Below, one piece after another: positions 27,740-37,316 of a DNA stretch of 64,000 nucleotides. Location of the stretch: the NCBI RefSeq assembly GCF_000708265.2, contig NZ_JCKI01000003.1, positions 1 through 64,000 on the forward strand. Direction: 5' to 3'. Source of the DNA: Pedobacter sp. R20-19 (lineage in GTDB: Bacteria > Bacteroidota > Bacteroidia > Sphingobacteriales > Sphingobacteriaceae). The notes below the pieces were generated by a model. It did not search any database. It saw nothing but the letters and a program-made list of their open reading frames with translations, and was not told where the DNA came from. Numbering within the stretch: position 1 is the first letter of the stretch; the number at the start of each line of letters is the position of its first letter. A program made the translations under genes and the position numbers.

Positions 27740-28993
27740 TTAATCCAGTAACAAAGTTTCATCATCGTCATCAGTTAAGCTTAACTGAATACTGTCATTC
27801 CCTGCAATCCCTTCGATAGAGCCACGGATATGTGTTGCATTTAATAATACCTTTTCCAGTTGTTTTTCACGGGCTTTCCACAAACGTTCCATGGCATCAC
27901 GTTCACGTTGAATAGAAAGTTTCATGCTCATAAAACCTTCACGAATGGCTTTCCATTGCTCAGAAAATTCAGCTCCGGTGAGGTAATCATAAAGCATATG
28001 CATTTTATCTCCACGGTTTTCCTGTGATTTTATAGCTGTTGATAAGCGCAAGATACCATCACGAAGCACATAAGCTACCGCATTGACTTCCTCAAAAGAA
28101 CAAATCCATACACCATCACGCTGGCCGAAACTGCTCATGCCTTTTGGGTAACACTGACTGACAATAACCGCCACATCAACCCCCATACTCCGCATGTCTT
28201 TTTTCAGTTTTTCAATCCAGTCTCCGCCAAAATCCTTGGTTCGCTTACTTTCATAAATAATTTTGCCACATTCCTGGCCAAACTGGTTACGCACCACCTG
28301 AACGCAATCTGCTCCCCGAACGCCTTTACCAACCTCTTCAATTAAATCAAATGGGAAATTGCTACGCAAAAGTTCTTCCAGAATCAATTCCTGAACCTCG
28401 CCCTGCAACTGCATACTGCCCTGCTCGGCCTTACGCTTCATTTCTTCTGCCAGCTTTTTCTGATCATCAAGTTGTTTTTCTAATTCCCTTAAACGTAACT
28501 GGTGTTCGGTATCCTTAATGCTATTTTTTTCAGCTTCCTGCTTGCGAATCTGTTCTACCAGTTCATTACGCTGCTCCTGCATTTTACGTTGAAAAGCCAA
28601 TTCCATTTCCTCTTCTTTCAGCTTCAGGCTTTGCTCTCTTCGTAAAAATTCCAGTTCTTTTTCCCTTGCCACCTTCAACTTCTCTTCATTATCCTTTGCA
28701 TTACCCTCCAGCATTTGTAATTTGGTTTCAAAGTGAGCAGCAATGCTTTTTCGCAGGTTTCCTTCCAAATCATCTTTCAATTTGGTTTTTTCTTCAGCAA
28801 GTTTTATGTCAAAGGCTTTTTGTTGGAGTTGCTTTTCGTTCTCCATTGCAGCAAGCTTACGCTGAAATTCCTCGTCCTTTTGTTTCGTAAAAGTGACCAT
28901 CTTCTCACGTAGTTCCTTTTTGTAATCTTCGGCCATTGCTTCTTCCATTGGAAAAACATGGGCACAACTTGGACATTTAATTTCAGTAGCCAT
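27740..28993 (-). CDS. DUF2130 protein with coiled coil, 417 aa
   Basis: The N-terminus CPSCAHVFP carries a single CxxC knuckle. Residues about 20-200 are a long, highly charged coiled coil (runs of E/K/Q). The C-terminal DUF2130 domain (about 200-370) includes GKGVRGADCVQVVRNQFGQECGKIIYESKRTKDFGGDWIEKLKKDMRS, whose GADC, ESKR and following WI.KL pattern resembles a restriction-endonuclease-like core. A poly-acidic tail (DDDDET) ends the protein. Function is unknown; a DNA-binding or nuclease role is a guess. Confidence 0.85.
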   Translation of the reverse strand: MATEIKCPSCAHVFPMEEAMAEDYKKELREKMVTFTKQKDEEFQRKLAAMENEKQLQQKAFDIKLAEEKTKLKDDLEGNLRKSIAAHFETKLQMLEGNAKDNEEKLKVAREKELEFLRREQSLKLKEEEMELAFQRKMQEQRNELVEQIRKQEAEKNSIKDTEHQLRLRELEKQLDDQKKLAEEMKRKAEQGSMQLQGEVQELILEELLRSNFPFDLIEEVGKGVRGADCVQVVRNQFGQECGKIIYESKRTKDFGGDWIEKLKKDMRSMGVDVAVIVSQCYPKGMSSFGQRDGVWICSFEEVNAVAYVLRDGILRLSTAIKSQENRGDKMHMLYDYLTGAEFSEQWKAIREGFMSMKLSIQRERDAMERLWKAREKQLEKVLLNATHIRGSIEGIAGNDSIQLSLTDDDDETLLLD

Positions 28994-29075
28994 AAATAAT
29001 TTTCTTCAGAAAGAGCTGAAGCTATACAAAGATATTAAAGCTTTTCAGGAATGAGCAGATGAGTTTTGCACCTTT

Positions 29076-29456
29076 TTAAAGTACCCTCGATCTTACCTCA
29101 TGACCAACGGTTAGCATCTTACTCACCGGACATTTAGAAGCGATGTCTTCCAATCGGCTTTTTTGGTCATCAGTTAACTGACCTGTACAGGTTATTTCCT
29201 CAAAAAATACGGTTTCACCATTTTCAGTATCTACATTTACCACAACCTCTATTTTATCTATAGGCCAATCCTTTCGATCAGCATACATTCTAAGCGTAAT
29301 GGCCACACAAGAGGCTAATGATGCCATTAATAATCCTTTAGGCGCAAAACCTTTATTTGTGCCACCTAAATCAAAAGGCTCATCCACCACAATATCGTGT
29401 GAACCATTTGTTACTGAACAAGCGTAATGTTCCTTGTTTATCGTTGCTTTTACCAT
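29076..29456 (-). CDS. OsmC family peroxide reductase-like protein, 126 aa
   Basis: The OsmC/Ohr fold has two conserved cysteines: here Cys in LMASLASCVAITLRMYAD and Cys in IASKCPVSKMLTVGHEV. Both catalytic positions and the ASLASC motif are present, so thiol-dependent reduction of organic peroxides is possible. The length is typical of short OsmC members. It is a single gene; no OhrR-type regulator is seen beside it. Confidence 0.88.
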   Translation of the reverse strand: MVKATINKEHYACSVTNGSHDIVVDEPFDLGGTNKGFAPKGLLMASLASCVAITLRMYADRKDWPIDKIEVVVNVDTENGETVFFEEITCTGQLTDDQKSRLEDIASKCPVSKMLTVGHEVRSRVL

Positions 29457-29666
29457 CTGTCTGCTTTTTACCTAAACTTACCAAATATTTTATTCTATCG
29501 GTATCTGATTTAGATTTATTGAAACATTCTACGGTAGCAATTGTTCCTTTCATAAACGCATAGTAATGAGAGCGAGGTAATTAAACATATTACCAGTATG
29601 ATCTCGTTGTTTTTTTATTATGTTGGCTCAATTTTACAAATAAATAGCATCTAAAAACATAAACCC

Positions 29667-30032
29667 ATGAAATACAGAAAATTAATCGGAAAATATTTAG
29701 ACCACAAATCGAACAACAGCAGTCAAATTGCTTTGGCATTAGTTGCAGGTTTAGCTGCAGGTGCAATTGTAAGTATCTTGTTTGCACCAGATAGTGGAGC
29801 AGAAACACGAGAAAAAATTGCTGGTGGAGCAAAAAATTTGCGCTATGGTTTCCAGGATAAATACAATTTGTTAAAAGAAAAAGTATTTGGCGTAGAAGCA
29901 ATTGAGGAAGATATTGTTGAACATGAAGTTCCTCATTTTAAGCAAACCATACAAAAAAAGCCAAAATCTGACATTAAAGAATTGCTGGAAAATGCCCATG
30001 AAAATATTCAGGTTCAAGAGGGTCAAGGCTAA
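29667..30032 (+). CDS. YtxH domain protein, 121 aa
   Basis: A short membrane-associated protein with one hydrophobic segment (about 20-42, ALALVAGLAAGAIVSILFAP) followed by the YtxH motif FAPDSGAETREKIAGGAKNL and an amphipathic charged tail. YtxH proteins are stress-induced, small, membrane-anchored proteins of unclear biochemical role. It lies 55 bp upstream of the YdcF-like gene on the same strand, with an inverted repeat between them that reaches into that gene's start. Confidence 0.82.
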   Translation: MKYRKLIGKYLDHKSNNSSQIALALVAGLAAGAIVSILFAPDSGAETREKIAGGAKNLRYGFQDKYNLLKEKVFGVEAIEEDIVEHEVPHFKQTIQKKPKSDIKELLENAHENIQVQEGQG

Positions 30033-30046
30033 ATTTTATATTTGAT

Positions 30047-30101
30047 AAAATAAAAATCATAGTTTTAGGCGATAATAAACCTTATCTATGATTTTTATTT
30101 T
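30047..30101 (+). terminator. Terminator-like hairpin overlapping the start of the next gene
   Basis: AAAATAAAAATCATAG (30047-30062) and CTATGATTTTTATTTT (30086-30101) are perfectly complementary (16 bp) and are followed by a T-rich stretch. The ATG of the next gene (30088-30090) lies inside the right arm, so folding would sequester that start codon. The structure may terminate the ytxH transcript, limit translation of the next gene, or both. Confidence 0.65.
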
Positions 30102-30828
30102 TTCTAAAATTTTTATATTTTTCTTAAGACCCTTGGTTTGGGTATTTGTAATCTTAATCTTCGTACTCTTCGCAAAAAAAAGAAAAAGACAATTACTGAT
30201 TACAGGTATTGTGCTATTCCTCTTCTTTTCCAATAATTTTATTGTAGGTAAGGTATCAAATACCTACGAAGCTGCTTATCCAAAAAATCAAAAGTATAAT
30301 GTAGGTATTGTTTTAGGAGGTTATTCATTTTACAATAAGCGCACCAATCAGATTGCACTTGGAGCTAGCGGCGACAGGCTTTTTCAGGCATTAAAATTAT
30401 TTAAAGGCGGGAACATTCAGAAAATTTTAATCAGTAGCGGAAGTGCAAATCTTTTAGATACCACAGTAAAAGAAGCAGATTTGACCCTTGGATTTTTAAA
30501 ACAAATGAATATTCCAGATTCTGCTATCTTGATTGAAGATCGGAGTAGAAATACAGTTGAAAATGCTAAATACAGCCTCGCTTTAATTAAAAAACATGTG
30601 CCAAATGCGAAAATACTGGTAATTACTAGCGCCTGGCACATCCCTAGAACCAAGCTAATTTTTAATAAACTTTCAACTAATAAAATAGATTATTATCCTA
30701 CCAATTTTATAGGTAAAACTGATTACGACCTGCCTGATTTTATTATCCCTGATGCAGCAGCATTTTCAAACTGGGATTTACTTTTAAAGGAATGGGTAGG
30801 TTGCGCAGTAGATTATGCCAGAAGTTAA
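30088..30828 (+). CDS. YdcF/ElyC-like DUF218 membrane protein, 246 aa
   Basis: Two N-terminal membrane helices (about 3-25 and 33-50) are followed by a DUF218 domain: IVLGGYSFYN, ASGDRLFQALKLFKGG, ILISSGSAN, LIEDRSRNTVENAKYSL, ITSAWHIPRTKLIF. E. coli members (SanA, ElyC, YdcF) act in envelope integrity or cell-wall metabolism. The start ATG sits inside a 16-bp inverted repeat. Its stop codon abuts that of the convergent obg gene with no spacer. Confidence 0.85.
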   Translation: MIFIFSKIFIFFLRPLVWVFVILIFVLFAKKRKRQLLITGIVLFLFFSNNFIVGKVSNTYEAAYPKNQKYNVGIVLGGYSFYNKRTNQIALGASGDRLFQALKLFKGGNIQKILISSGSANLLDTTVKEADLTLGFLKQMNIPDSAILIEDRSRNTVENAKYSLALIKKHVPNAKILVITSAWHIPRTKLIFNKLSTNKIDYYPTNFIGKTDYDLPDFIIPDAAAFSNWDLLLKEWVGCAVDYARS

Positions 30829-31824
30829 CTAAGCATCTATAGCTTTCCACAACAAATCTTTCAGTTCTAATATATTTTTTTCAGCAACTGATGAAATAAA
30901 AATTGATGGGATGTTGGGTAAATCCTGCTTTATTTCATTCATTAATTCCTCATCTAACATATCAGATTTAGTGATGGCCAGGATATGTGGTTTCTGCATC
31001 AATTCAGGATTGTATGAGTCTAGTTCACGTTTCAAAATCTCATATTCCTCTTTAATAGATCTACTGGTATCAGCTGGAACCATGAACAACAATACAGAAT
31101 TGCGTTCGATATGACGTAAGAAACGGTATCCTAAGCCTTTTCCTTTCGATGCGCCCTCAATTATCCCAGGAATATCAGCCATAACGAAAGACTTACCGCC
31201 ACGGTAACTTACAATTCCAAGGTTCGGTACAATAGTCGTAAAAGGATAATCGGCAATTTCAGGCTTGGCTGCAGAAACTACAGATAATAAGGTAGACTTA
31301 CCTGCATTTGGGAAACCAACTAAACCCACATCGGCCAAAACCTTAAGCTCAAGAATATTCCAAACTTCTTTACCTTGCTCGCCCGGTTGTGCAAAACGAG
31401 GTGTTTGCTGAACAGAGTTTTTAAAGTGCGCATTACCCAGACCACCTCTACCACCTGCAGTTAAAATTTTGGTTTCACCATGCTTCGTAATTTCAAAAAG
31501 TACTTCTCCGGTTTCAGCATCTTTTGCAATCGTTCCAAGTGGAACTTCCAGAATTTCATCTTTACCCTGGCGACCAAACTTATGAGAACTTCCTCCAGCT
31601 AAGCCATCTTCTGCAATAATATGCTTGCGGTATTTTAAATGTAATAATGTCCAGATATTGCTATTCCCTACCACGGTAATATGTCCACCACGACCACCAT
31701 CGCCGCCATCCGGACCGCCCATTGATGTTAAAATATCACGATGTAAATGTGCTGAACCTGCACCGCCCTTACCAGAACGGCAACAAATTTTTACATAATC
31801 TACGAAATTTGAACCCTGAGACAT
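30829..31824 (-). CDS. obg: GTPase Obg (CgtA), 331 aa
   Basis: An Obg fold (1-158; glycine-rich [14 protein letters not shown] and [11 protein letters not shown]) precedes a GTPase domain (G1 [10 protein letters not shown] near residue 166, G2 TT, G3 [12 protein letters not shown]4 ITKSDMLD, G5 SSVAEK). Obg associates with the 50S ribosome and couples ribosome maturation to stress signalling. There is no C-terminal OCT domain. It follows adk (167 bp gap containing a terminator). Confidence 0.97.
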   Translation of the reverse strand: MSQGSNFVDYVKICCRSGKGGAGSAHLHRDILTSMGGPDGGDGGRGGHITVVGNSNIWTLLHLKYRKHIIAEDGLAGGSSHKFGRQGKDEILEVPLGTIAKDAETGEVLFEITKHGETKILTAGGRGGLGNAHFKNSVQQTPRFAQPGEQGKEVWNILELKVLADVGLVGFPNAGKSTLLSVVSAAKPEIADYPFTTIVPNLGIVSYRGGKSFVMADIPGIIEGASKGKGLGYRFLRHIERNSVLLFMVPADTSRSIKEEYEILKRELDSYNPELMQKPHILAITKSDMLDEELMNEIKQDLPNIPSIFISSVAEKNILELKDLLWKAIDA

Positions 31825-31930
31825 AATGATTTACGATTTAAAATGGCGATTTAAAATTTAAAAACCGCCGATGAACTGTTACTCTATTTTTATACTTGCG
31901 ACTTTTAATTACAAAAATCGCTAAAAAACA

Positions 31931-31971
31931 AACATCCGCAAAAAACAACTAATGCTTTTTTTGCGGATGTT
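31931..31971 (-). terminator. Rho-independent terminator of adk
   Basis: AACATCCGCAAAAAA and TTTTTTGCGGATGTT form a 15-bp stem with an 11-base loop (minus-strand T-run within and beyond). It separates adk from obg. Confidence 0.8.
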
Positions 31972-31991
31972 ATATTTTAAAATTTAATTAT

Positions 31992-32561
31992 TTAGAACTG
32001 ATCAATTACTGCGCAAAGATCACTATAAACTTTTTCTATATCGCCAATTCCATTTACTTTTTTTAACTTTCCTTGCTCCTCATAATAAGGCAAAACATGA
32101 ATCGTTTTTTCAAAGTATTCTGAAATACGTTTTTTTAATTTTTCCGCATCATCATCAGGTCTGCCACTTACTTTATGGCGTTCCGCAATACGTTTGGTTA
32201 ACTCTACCTGATCAACATCTAAAGCAATTACACCAGCAATATTGCTGCCTTTACGCTCCAAAAATAAATCAAGTTCTTTTGCTTGTGGAACTGTACGTGG
32301 AAATCCATCAAATACAAATCCTTTCGCATCAGGATTTTTATCCACTTCTTCTTCAAGCATGGCTATTGTAATCGCATCAGGAACCAATTCGCCATCAGCT
32401 AACAATTGACTAACTTTTTTTCCTAATTCTGTTTCTCCTTTTACGTGTGCTCTAAAAAGATCGCCTGTTGAAACATGTACTAACTGATATTTTGCAATCA
32501 GTTTTTCAGATTGGGTGCCTTTACCCGCCCCTGGAGGGCCAAAGAGAACTAAATTAAGCAT
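31992..32561 (-). CDS. adk: Adenylate kinase, short-LID form, 189 aa
   Basis: Catalyses ATP + AMP = 2 ADP. P-loop GPPGAGKGTQ at residues 7-16, NMP-binding region STGDLFRAHVKGET, DGFPRTVPQAKEL, and a short LID (ERHKVSGRPDDDAEKLKKRI) instead of the 30-residue zinc or hydrophobic LID of long enzymes. Length 189 matches Bacteroidota adk. Confidence 0.97.
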   Translation of the reverse strand: MLNLVLFGPPGAGKGTQSEKLIAKYQLVHVSTGDLFRAHVKGETELGKKVSQLLADGELVPDAITIAMLEEEVDKNPDAKGFVFDGFPRTVPQAKELDLFLERKGSNIAGVIALDVDQVELTKRIAERHKVSGRPDDDAEKLKKRISEYFEKTIHVLPYYEEQGKLKKVNGIGDIEKVYSDLCAVIDQF

Positions 32562-32949
32562 TAACGTGGTTTAGGTTATCTTTAAAAATAAAAAAGCCTT
32601 ATTCCTATGGCTATACAACATGAAAGTGAAATATAAAGTATTGCCTTTCAAGGCTGCAAATATATAATTATTAATTTAGATGGTATTTATTATTCAAAAT
32701 TTATTTAAAAACCCAATAGTTTAAATTCTATCTAAACTATTTTAATGGATTATTGAAATTTCATATCATACCTATCGGCATCAAGAGAATTTTTCATGTC
32801 TTTTTAAGCGAACTATCCCTTAAAAAAGACTAAATTATGCTTAATGTTAAATAAATATTATTGCAACATCATATCAAGATTAAAAGCCTCTTCTTTTTCT
32901 TTAAAGAATATCTCAAATGTTAATAGAGCAGAAAAATATGGATTTTAAA
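32562..32949. other. Intergenic region without a recognisable gene
   Basis: AT-rich sequence between adk and the tRNA. Nothing but short A/T-rich runs is visible; it must contain the adk promoter (minus strand). Confidence 0.4.
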
Positions 32950-32984
32950 CAAAAAAAGAGGACTTCAATTTGAAATCCTCTTTC
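32950..32984 (-). terminator. Terminator of the tRNA-Arg gene
   Basis: On the minus strand AGAGGATTTCA and TGAAGTCCTCT form an 11-bp stem with one mismatch or wobble, followed by a T-run. It starts three bases after the tRNA. Confidence 0.75.
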
Positions 32985-32986
32985 TG

Positions 32987-33060
32987 TGCACTTGTAGGGA
33001 TTCGAACCCCAAACCTTCTCATCCGTAGTGAGATGCTCTATCCAATTGAGCTACAAATGC
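32987..33060 (-). tRNA. tRNA-Arg (anticodon ACG)
   Basis: A 74-nt cloverleaf: acceptor GCATTTG with CAAGTGC, D-stem GCTC/GAGC, anticodon stem TCTCA/TGAGA around loop CTACGGA (anticodon ACG), T-arm TGGGG TTCGAAT CCCTA, discriminator A. CCA is not encoded. ACG reads CGN arginine codons after adenosine deamination to inosine. Confidence 0.95.
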
Positions 33061-33160
33061 ATTTTCCGTATCGTTAACGGACTGCAAAGGTATAATTTGA
33101 GATTTTAATTTCCAATTAATTTTCAAAAAAAATCTCAAATTATATTCAGAAGATCTATCT

Positions 33161-33625
33161 TTAGGCTTTTACAGCATCGTCAATTGCTTTAAAATCAGGC
33201 AATTTGCCAGCATCTTCCAAAACTTCTGCATAAGCGATTTTTCCTTCTTCATTAATAACAAACGCCGCTCTTTTAGATACACCTTTTAATCCAAATACAA
33301 ATTCAGGGTAAAAAGCACCGTATGCTTCTGATACTTCCTTATTAAAATCAGATAATAACGGGAACTGATAACTTTGTACTTCTTTAAACTTCGCTAAAGA
33401 AAACGGCGAGTCAACAGAAACGCCTAATACTTGTGCATTAATCCCTTCATAAAAGCTGAAGTTATCTCTCATGGTACACAGTTGCTCGGTACAAGTACCG
33501 GTGAAAGCCATTGGAAAAAAATGAATGATGACCTTTTTACCTTTAAAGGCTGCTAAAGAAACTTCTGTTAAATCAGAACTAAATAATTTAAAATCCGGGG
33601 CCTGATCGCCAATTTGTAGTGACAT
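33161..33625 (-). CDS. Peroxiredoxin (AhpC/TSA family, BCP-like), 154 aa
   Basis: A thiol peroxidase reducing H2O2 and organic peroxides. The active-site motif FPMAFTGTCTEQLC gives peroxidatic Cys45 and a second Cys50, the spacing seen in E. coli BCP-type atypical two-Cys enzymes. The Arg ligand lies in GLKGVSKRAAFVI. No partner reductase is adjacent. Confidence 0.92.
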   Translation of the reverse strand: MSLQIGDQAPDFKLFSSDLTEVSLAAFKGKKVIIHFFPMAFTGTCTEQLCTMRDNFSFYEGINAQVLGVSVDSPFSLAKFKEVQSYQFPLLSDFNKEVSEAYGAFYPEFVFGLKGVSKRAAFVINEEGKIAYAEVLEDAGKLPDFKAIDDAVKA

Positions 33626-33769
33626 ATGTTTAATTGTTTTTGTTTGCTATTCGTTTGCCGTTTATTGCTTAGTTGTTCGTATTTAGTTTATTGTCAGGCG
33701 CTTCTTGTTAATTCCTAATATTTCTAAAACAGTAAATATCACAGCACCACAGTCTTGATACTAACTACT

Positions 33770-34684
33770 TTATACTTTCATACTATTTTTCATCTGCTCG
33801 TCCAATATTTTCAATCCATCTTCAAAGCTATGCGGATGGTATTTTAAATCTTTTATAGCTTTATCCAAAATAAACCCAGTTCTACCTGGTCGTTTAGCAT
33901 TTTGATTTAAGTTTTCTGAACTAATCTCAGAAATTAATGTTTGATCAAGCAACCAGTAATCAGCAACTTTTCTCACTATCTCCAAAATACTCAGATCATC
34001 CTTACCAGAAATATGGTATACGCCCCGGGCATTGTTTTCAACTGCCAAAAGGCAGGCATCAGCTAAGTCCTCAGCTAAAGTAGGCATCCGCCACTGATCA
34101 TTTACGGCATTAATCGGCAACCCCTTTTCTAAGGCACCTTTAGCCCACAGCACAATATTACTTCGGCTCATATCCTTAGTTATGCCATATACAAGTATCG
34201 TTCGTAAAATTGCCCAGTTTGCTTTTGATTCTTTAACAGCAAGCTCAGCAAGCAGTTTTGTCTCCCCGTAATAGCTTAATGGATTTGGCGCATCTTCTTC
34301 AGCATATGGCCCTTTAATACCGTCAAAAATAAAATCGGTACTTAAATGTATAAAATGAATCTGGTATTCTTCACAAAGCGATACGAGATTTTGTGTGGCC
34401 TTCACATTTAATGCATAACACAATTCCTTATTTTCTTCACTGGTATCAACATTAGTCATTGCCGCAGTATGAACAATAGCATCAGGCAGATATGTTAAAA
34501 TAACTTGTTTTACTCGATCGTTATCAAGAATATCCATTTCGATATATTCATAACCTTCGCCAAAGGGATATCGGTTTATACCTTTAGAAGTTGCAATTAA
34601 TTTCACACGCCCTTCAGCTAAAACTTTTTCCGTGATTTTCTGTCCTAAAAGACCGTTGCTTCCTGTTACTAAAATGGTTTTCAT
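33770..34684 (-). CDS. RmlD-like dTDP-4-dehydrorhamnose reductase family protein, 304 aa
   Basis: An SDR-family NAD(P)-dependent reductase: GSNGLLGQ nucleotide motif at 8-15, AAMTNVDTSEENKELCYALN, STDFIFDG, and the catalytic YxxxK as YYGETK. These are signatures of the RmlD/RfbD subfamily, which reduces dTDP-4-keto-rhamnose to dTDP-rhamnose. There are no rfbA/B/C neighbours, so the substrate may be different. It is divergent to atpD across a 160-bp region. Confidence 0.83.
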   Translation of the reverse strand: MKTILVTGSNGLLGQKITEKVLAEGRVKLIATSKGINRYPFGEGYEYIEMDILDNDRVKQVILTYLPDAIVHTAAMTNVDTSEENKELCYALNVKATQNLVSLCEEYQIHFIHLSTDFIFDGIKGPYAEEDAPNPLSYYGETKLLAELAVKESKANWAILRTILVYGITKDMSRSNIVLWAKGALEKGLPINAVNDQWRMPTLAEDLADACLLAVENNARGVYHISGKDDLSILEIVRKVADYWLLDQTLISEISSENLNQNAKRPGRTGFILDKAIKDLKYHPHSFEDGLKILDEQMKNSMKV

Positions 34685-34723
34685 TTGATTTTTTGATGCG
34701 CTAAAATTACGATTAAAACGCTG

Positions 34724-34739
34724 TTGGAAAAATTTCCAA
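34724..34739. promoter_or_regulatory. Short dyad between divergent reductase gene and atpD
   Basis: TTGGAAA, two bases, TTTCCAA: a perfect 7-bp inverted repeat 30 bp upstream of the atpD -7 box. Possible regulator site; weak evidence. Confidence 0.3.
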
Positions 34740-34745
34740 TATATA

Positions 34746-36345
<1,600 letters not shown>

Positions 36346-36347
<2 letters not shown>

Positions 36348-36424
36348 TATCAAGATTTGAGTATTAAGTATCAAGATTTGAAACCTTATCTTGATACCTG
36401 ATACTAGATACTTGTTACTCAAAT
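36346..36424. repeat. Intergenic inverted repeat, family B (atpD-atpC spacer)
   Basis: AGTATCAAGATTTGAGTATT and AGTATCAAGATTTGAA repeat directly, then CTTGATACCTGATACT and GATACTTGTTACTC complete an inverted repeat. The first bases lie in the atpD stop codon. Related phrases occur at 48526-48558, 55157-55200 and near 33745. Confidence 0.65.
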
Positions 36425-36432
36425 CTATAAAA

Positions 36433-36678
36433 ATGAATTTAGAAATATTAACTCCGGATAAAAAAGTCTTCGAAGGTGAAGTAACAGCCGTTACGGTTCC
36501 AGGTACTTTAGGTTCTTTTCAAATTTTAAAAGATCATGCGCCGATCATCTCAACTTTGGAAGATGGAGAAGTTATTATAAAAGCAGGTAAAACTGATGAA
36601 CAACGTTTCTTTATTAAAGGTGGCGTAGTTGAAGCCATCCACAATAAAATTGTTGTTTTGGCAGAAGGTATTGCTTAA
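36433..36678 (+). CDS. atpC: ATP synthase F1 epsilon subunit, short form, 81 aa
   Basis: The N-terminal beta-sandwich of epsilon (MNLEILTPDKKVFEGEVTAVTVPGTLGSFQILKDHAPIISTLEDGEV) is complete. The C-terminal helical hairpin that inhibits ATP hydrolysis in E. coli (epsilon 139 aa) is absent, as is usual in Bacteroidota. ATG at 36433 is the start; an upstream in-frame codon reaches only into the repeat. Confidence 0.95.
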   Translation: MNLEILTPDKKVFEGEVTAVTVPGTLGSFQILKDHAPIISTLEDGEVIIKAGKTDEQRFFIKGGVVEAIHNKIVVLAEGIA

Positions 36679-36712
36679 TAAAAATACGCTGAATTTGTTT
36701 TGGCAAGTTAAT

Positions 36713-36748
36713 AAAAGCCTTTTCGATTAATTTCGGAAAGGCTTTTTT
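36713..36748 (+). terminator. Terminator of the atpDC operon
   Basis: AAAAGCCTTT and AAAGGCTTTT form a 10-bp perfect stem with a 14-base loop and a T-run, 35 bp after the atpC stop. Confidence 0.85.
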
Positions 36749-37102
36749 GTTAATCAAACAATTATGAAATAAAGTTTAAGAAAACATATAAATTAGATAA
36801 TAGTATTTATTCCCTAATTAGAATTAATACAGCTGTAAATTTTCAATTTTATACAACAAATGTCCATTTTCACGAAGAAAATCATATTATTTATAATGCT
36901 AGCATAACAAACATACTATATACCGTTTTGATATTCAGTCTACCATCACCCATATTAAATCAGTGTCTTCACCAATAAATGGAATTATATTCTGAAATTA
37001 AATAACAAAGAAGAATTATATTCTGATTTTATTTTTTTTCGATTTCTCTTGTTTATTAGTAGACCAAAAACTAAATTGGTATTTATAAAGAATCAGAAAC
37101 CA
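36749..37102 (+). other. Upstream region of the ilv-leu cluster
   Basis: About 350 bp of AT-rich DNA without a gene. It must hold the cluster promoter and contains two tandem dyads at 36982-36995 and 37013-37026. I cannot place a promoter box with confidence. Confidence 0.5.
36982..37026 (+). promoter_or_regulatory. Two tandem 14-bp dyads, candidate operator
   Basis: GAATTATATTCTGA occurs at 36982-36995 and again at 37013-37026, 31 bp apart (three helical turns), with AGAAT-TAT-ATTCT dyad symmetry perfect in the second copy. It lies 77-121 bp upstream of the leader peptide. A dimeric repressor or activator bound on one face of the helix would fit; the protein is unknown. Confidence 0.5.
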
Positions 37103-37237
37103 ATGGCAATTCAAATCAATACTTTTTTAAATAACACTGCTGCAAATTTTGCAGTAAATGTAGTATTGTTACCTGTCATTATTCTAAACCTGCTACTTCT
37201 AAATATTTTACTTACGAAGAAAACGGACAGCTTTTAA
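37103..37237 (+). CDS. ilvL: Leader peptide of the branched-chain amino acid cluster, 44 aa
   Basis: The ORF starts MAIQINTFLNN and has 19 Leu, Val or Ile among its 44 residues; 16 of the 20 residues at positions 18-37 are Leu, Val or Ile. It stops 26 bp before a strong terminator that precedes ilvE. Its last codons (GGACAGCTTT, 37225-37234) can pair with the terminator's first arm AAAGCGTCC (37264-37272) with one bulged base. This is the architecture of ribosome-mediated attenuation: scarce charged Leu/Val/Ile tRNA stalls the ribosome in the run, freeing the antiterminator; plentiful tRNA lets it reach the stop and cover the antiterminator, so the terminator forms. ATG at 37103 is preferred over an upstream in-frame codon at 37049. 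Confidence 0.85.
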   Translation: MAIQINTFLNNTAANFAVNVVLLPVIILNLLLLNILLTKKTDSF

Positions 37238-37272
37238 TTAGATTAAAAAAACTAAATATACTTAAAGCGTCC
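37225..37272 (+). promoter_or_regulatory. Antiterminator pairing of the ilv attenuator
   Basis: GGAC-A-GCTTT (37225-37234) pairs with AAAGC/GTCC (37264-37272) and excludes the terminator, because they share the first terminator arm. The 5' segment covers the last four codons of the leader ORF, where a terminating ribosome would mask it. Confidence 0.7.
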
Positions 37273-37297
37273 TGATACAAACAGGACGCTTTTTTTA
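37264..37297 (+). terminator. Attenuator terminator
   Basis: AAAGCGTCCTG and CAGGACGCTTT form a perfect 11-bp stem with a 7-base loop, followed by TTTTT. It sits 20 bp before the ilvE ATG, so premature termination would silence the whole cluster. Confidence 0.88.
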
Positions 37298-37316
37298 AAT
37301 AACAAAACATGGTATT

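Noticed and set aside
29590-29901. 103-codon minus-strand ORF over ytxH
   Set aside because: Antisense to the YtxH gene, with leucine-rich shadow composition.
36749-37297. T-box riboswitch upstream of ilvE
   Set aside because: No T-box sequence was seen, and the leader ORF with an overlapping antiterminator explains the terminator without it.
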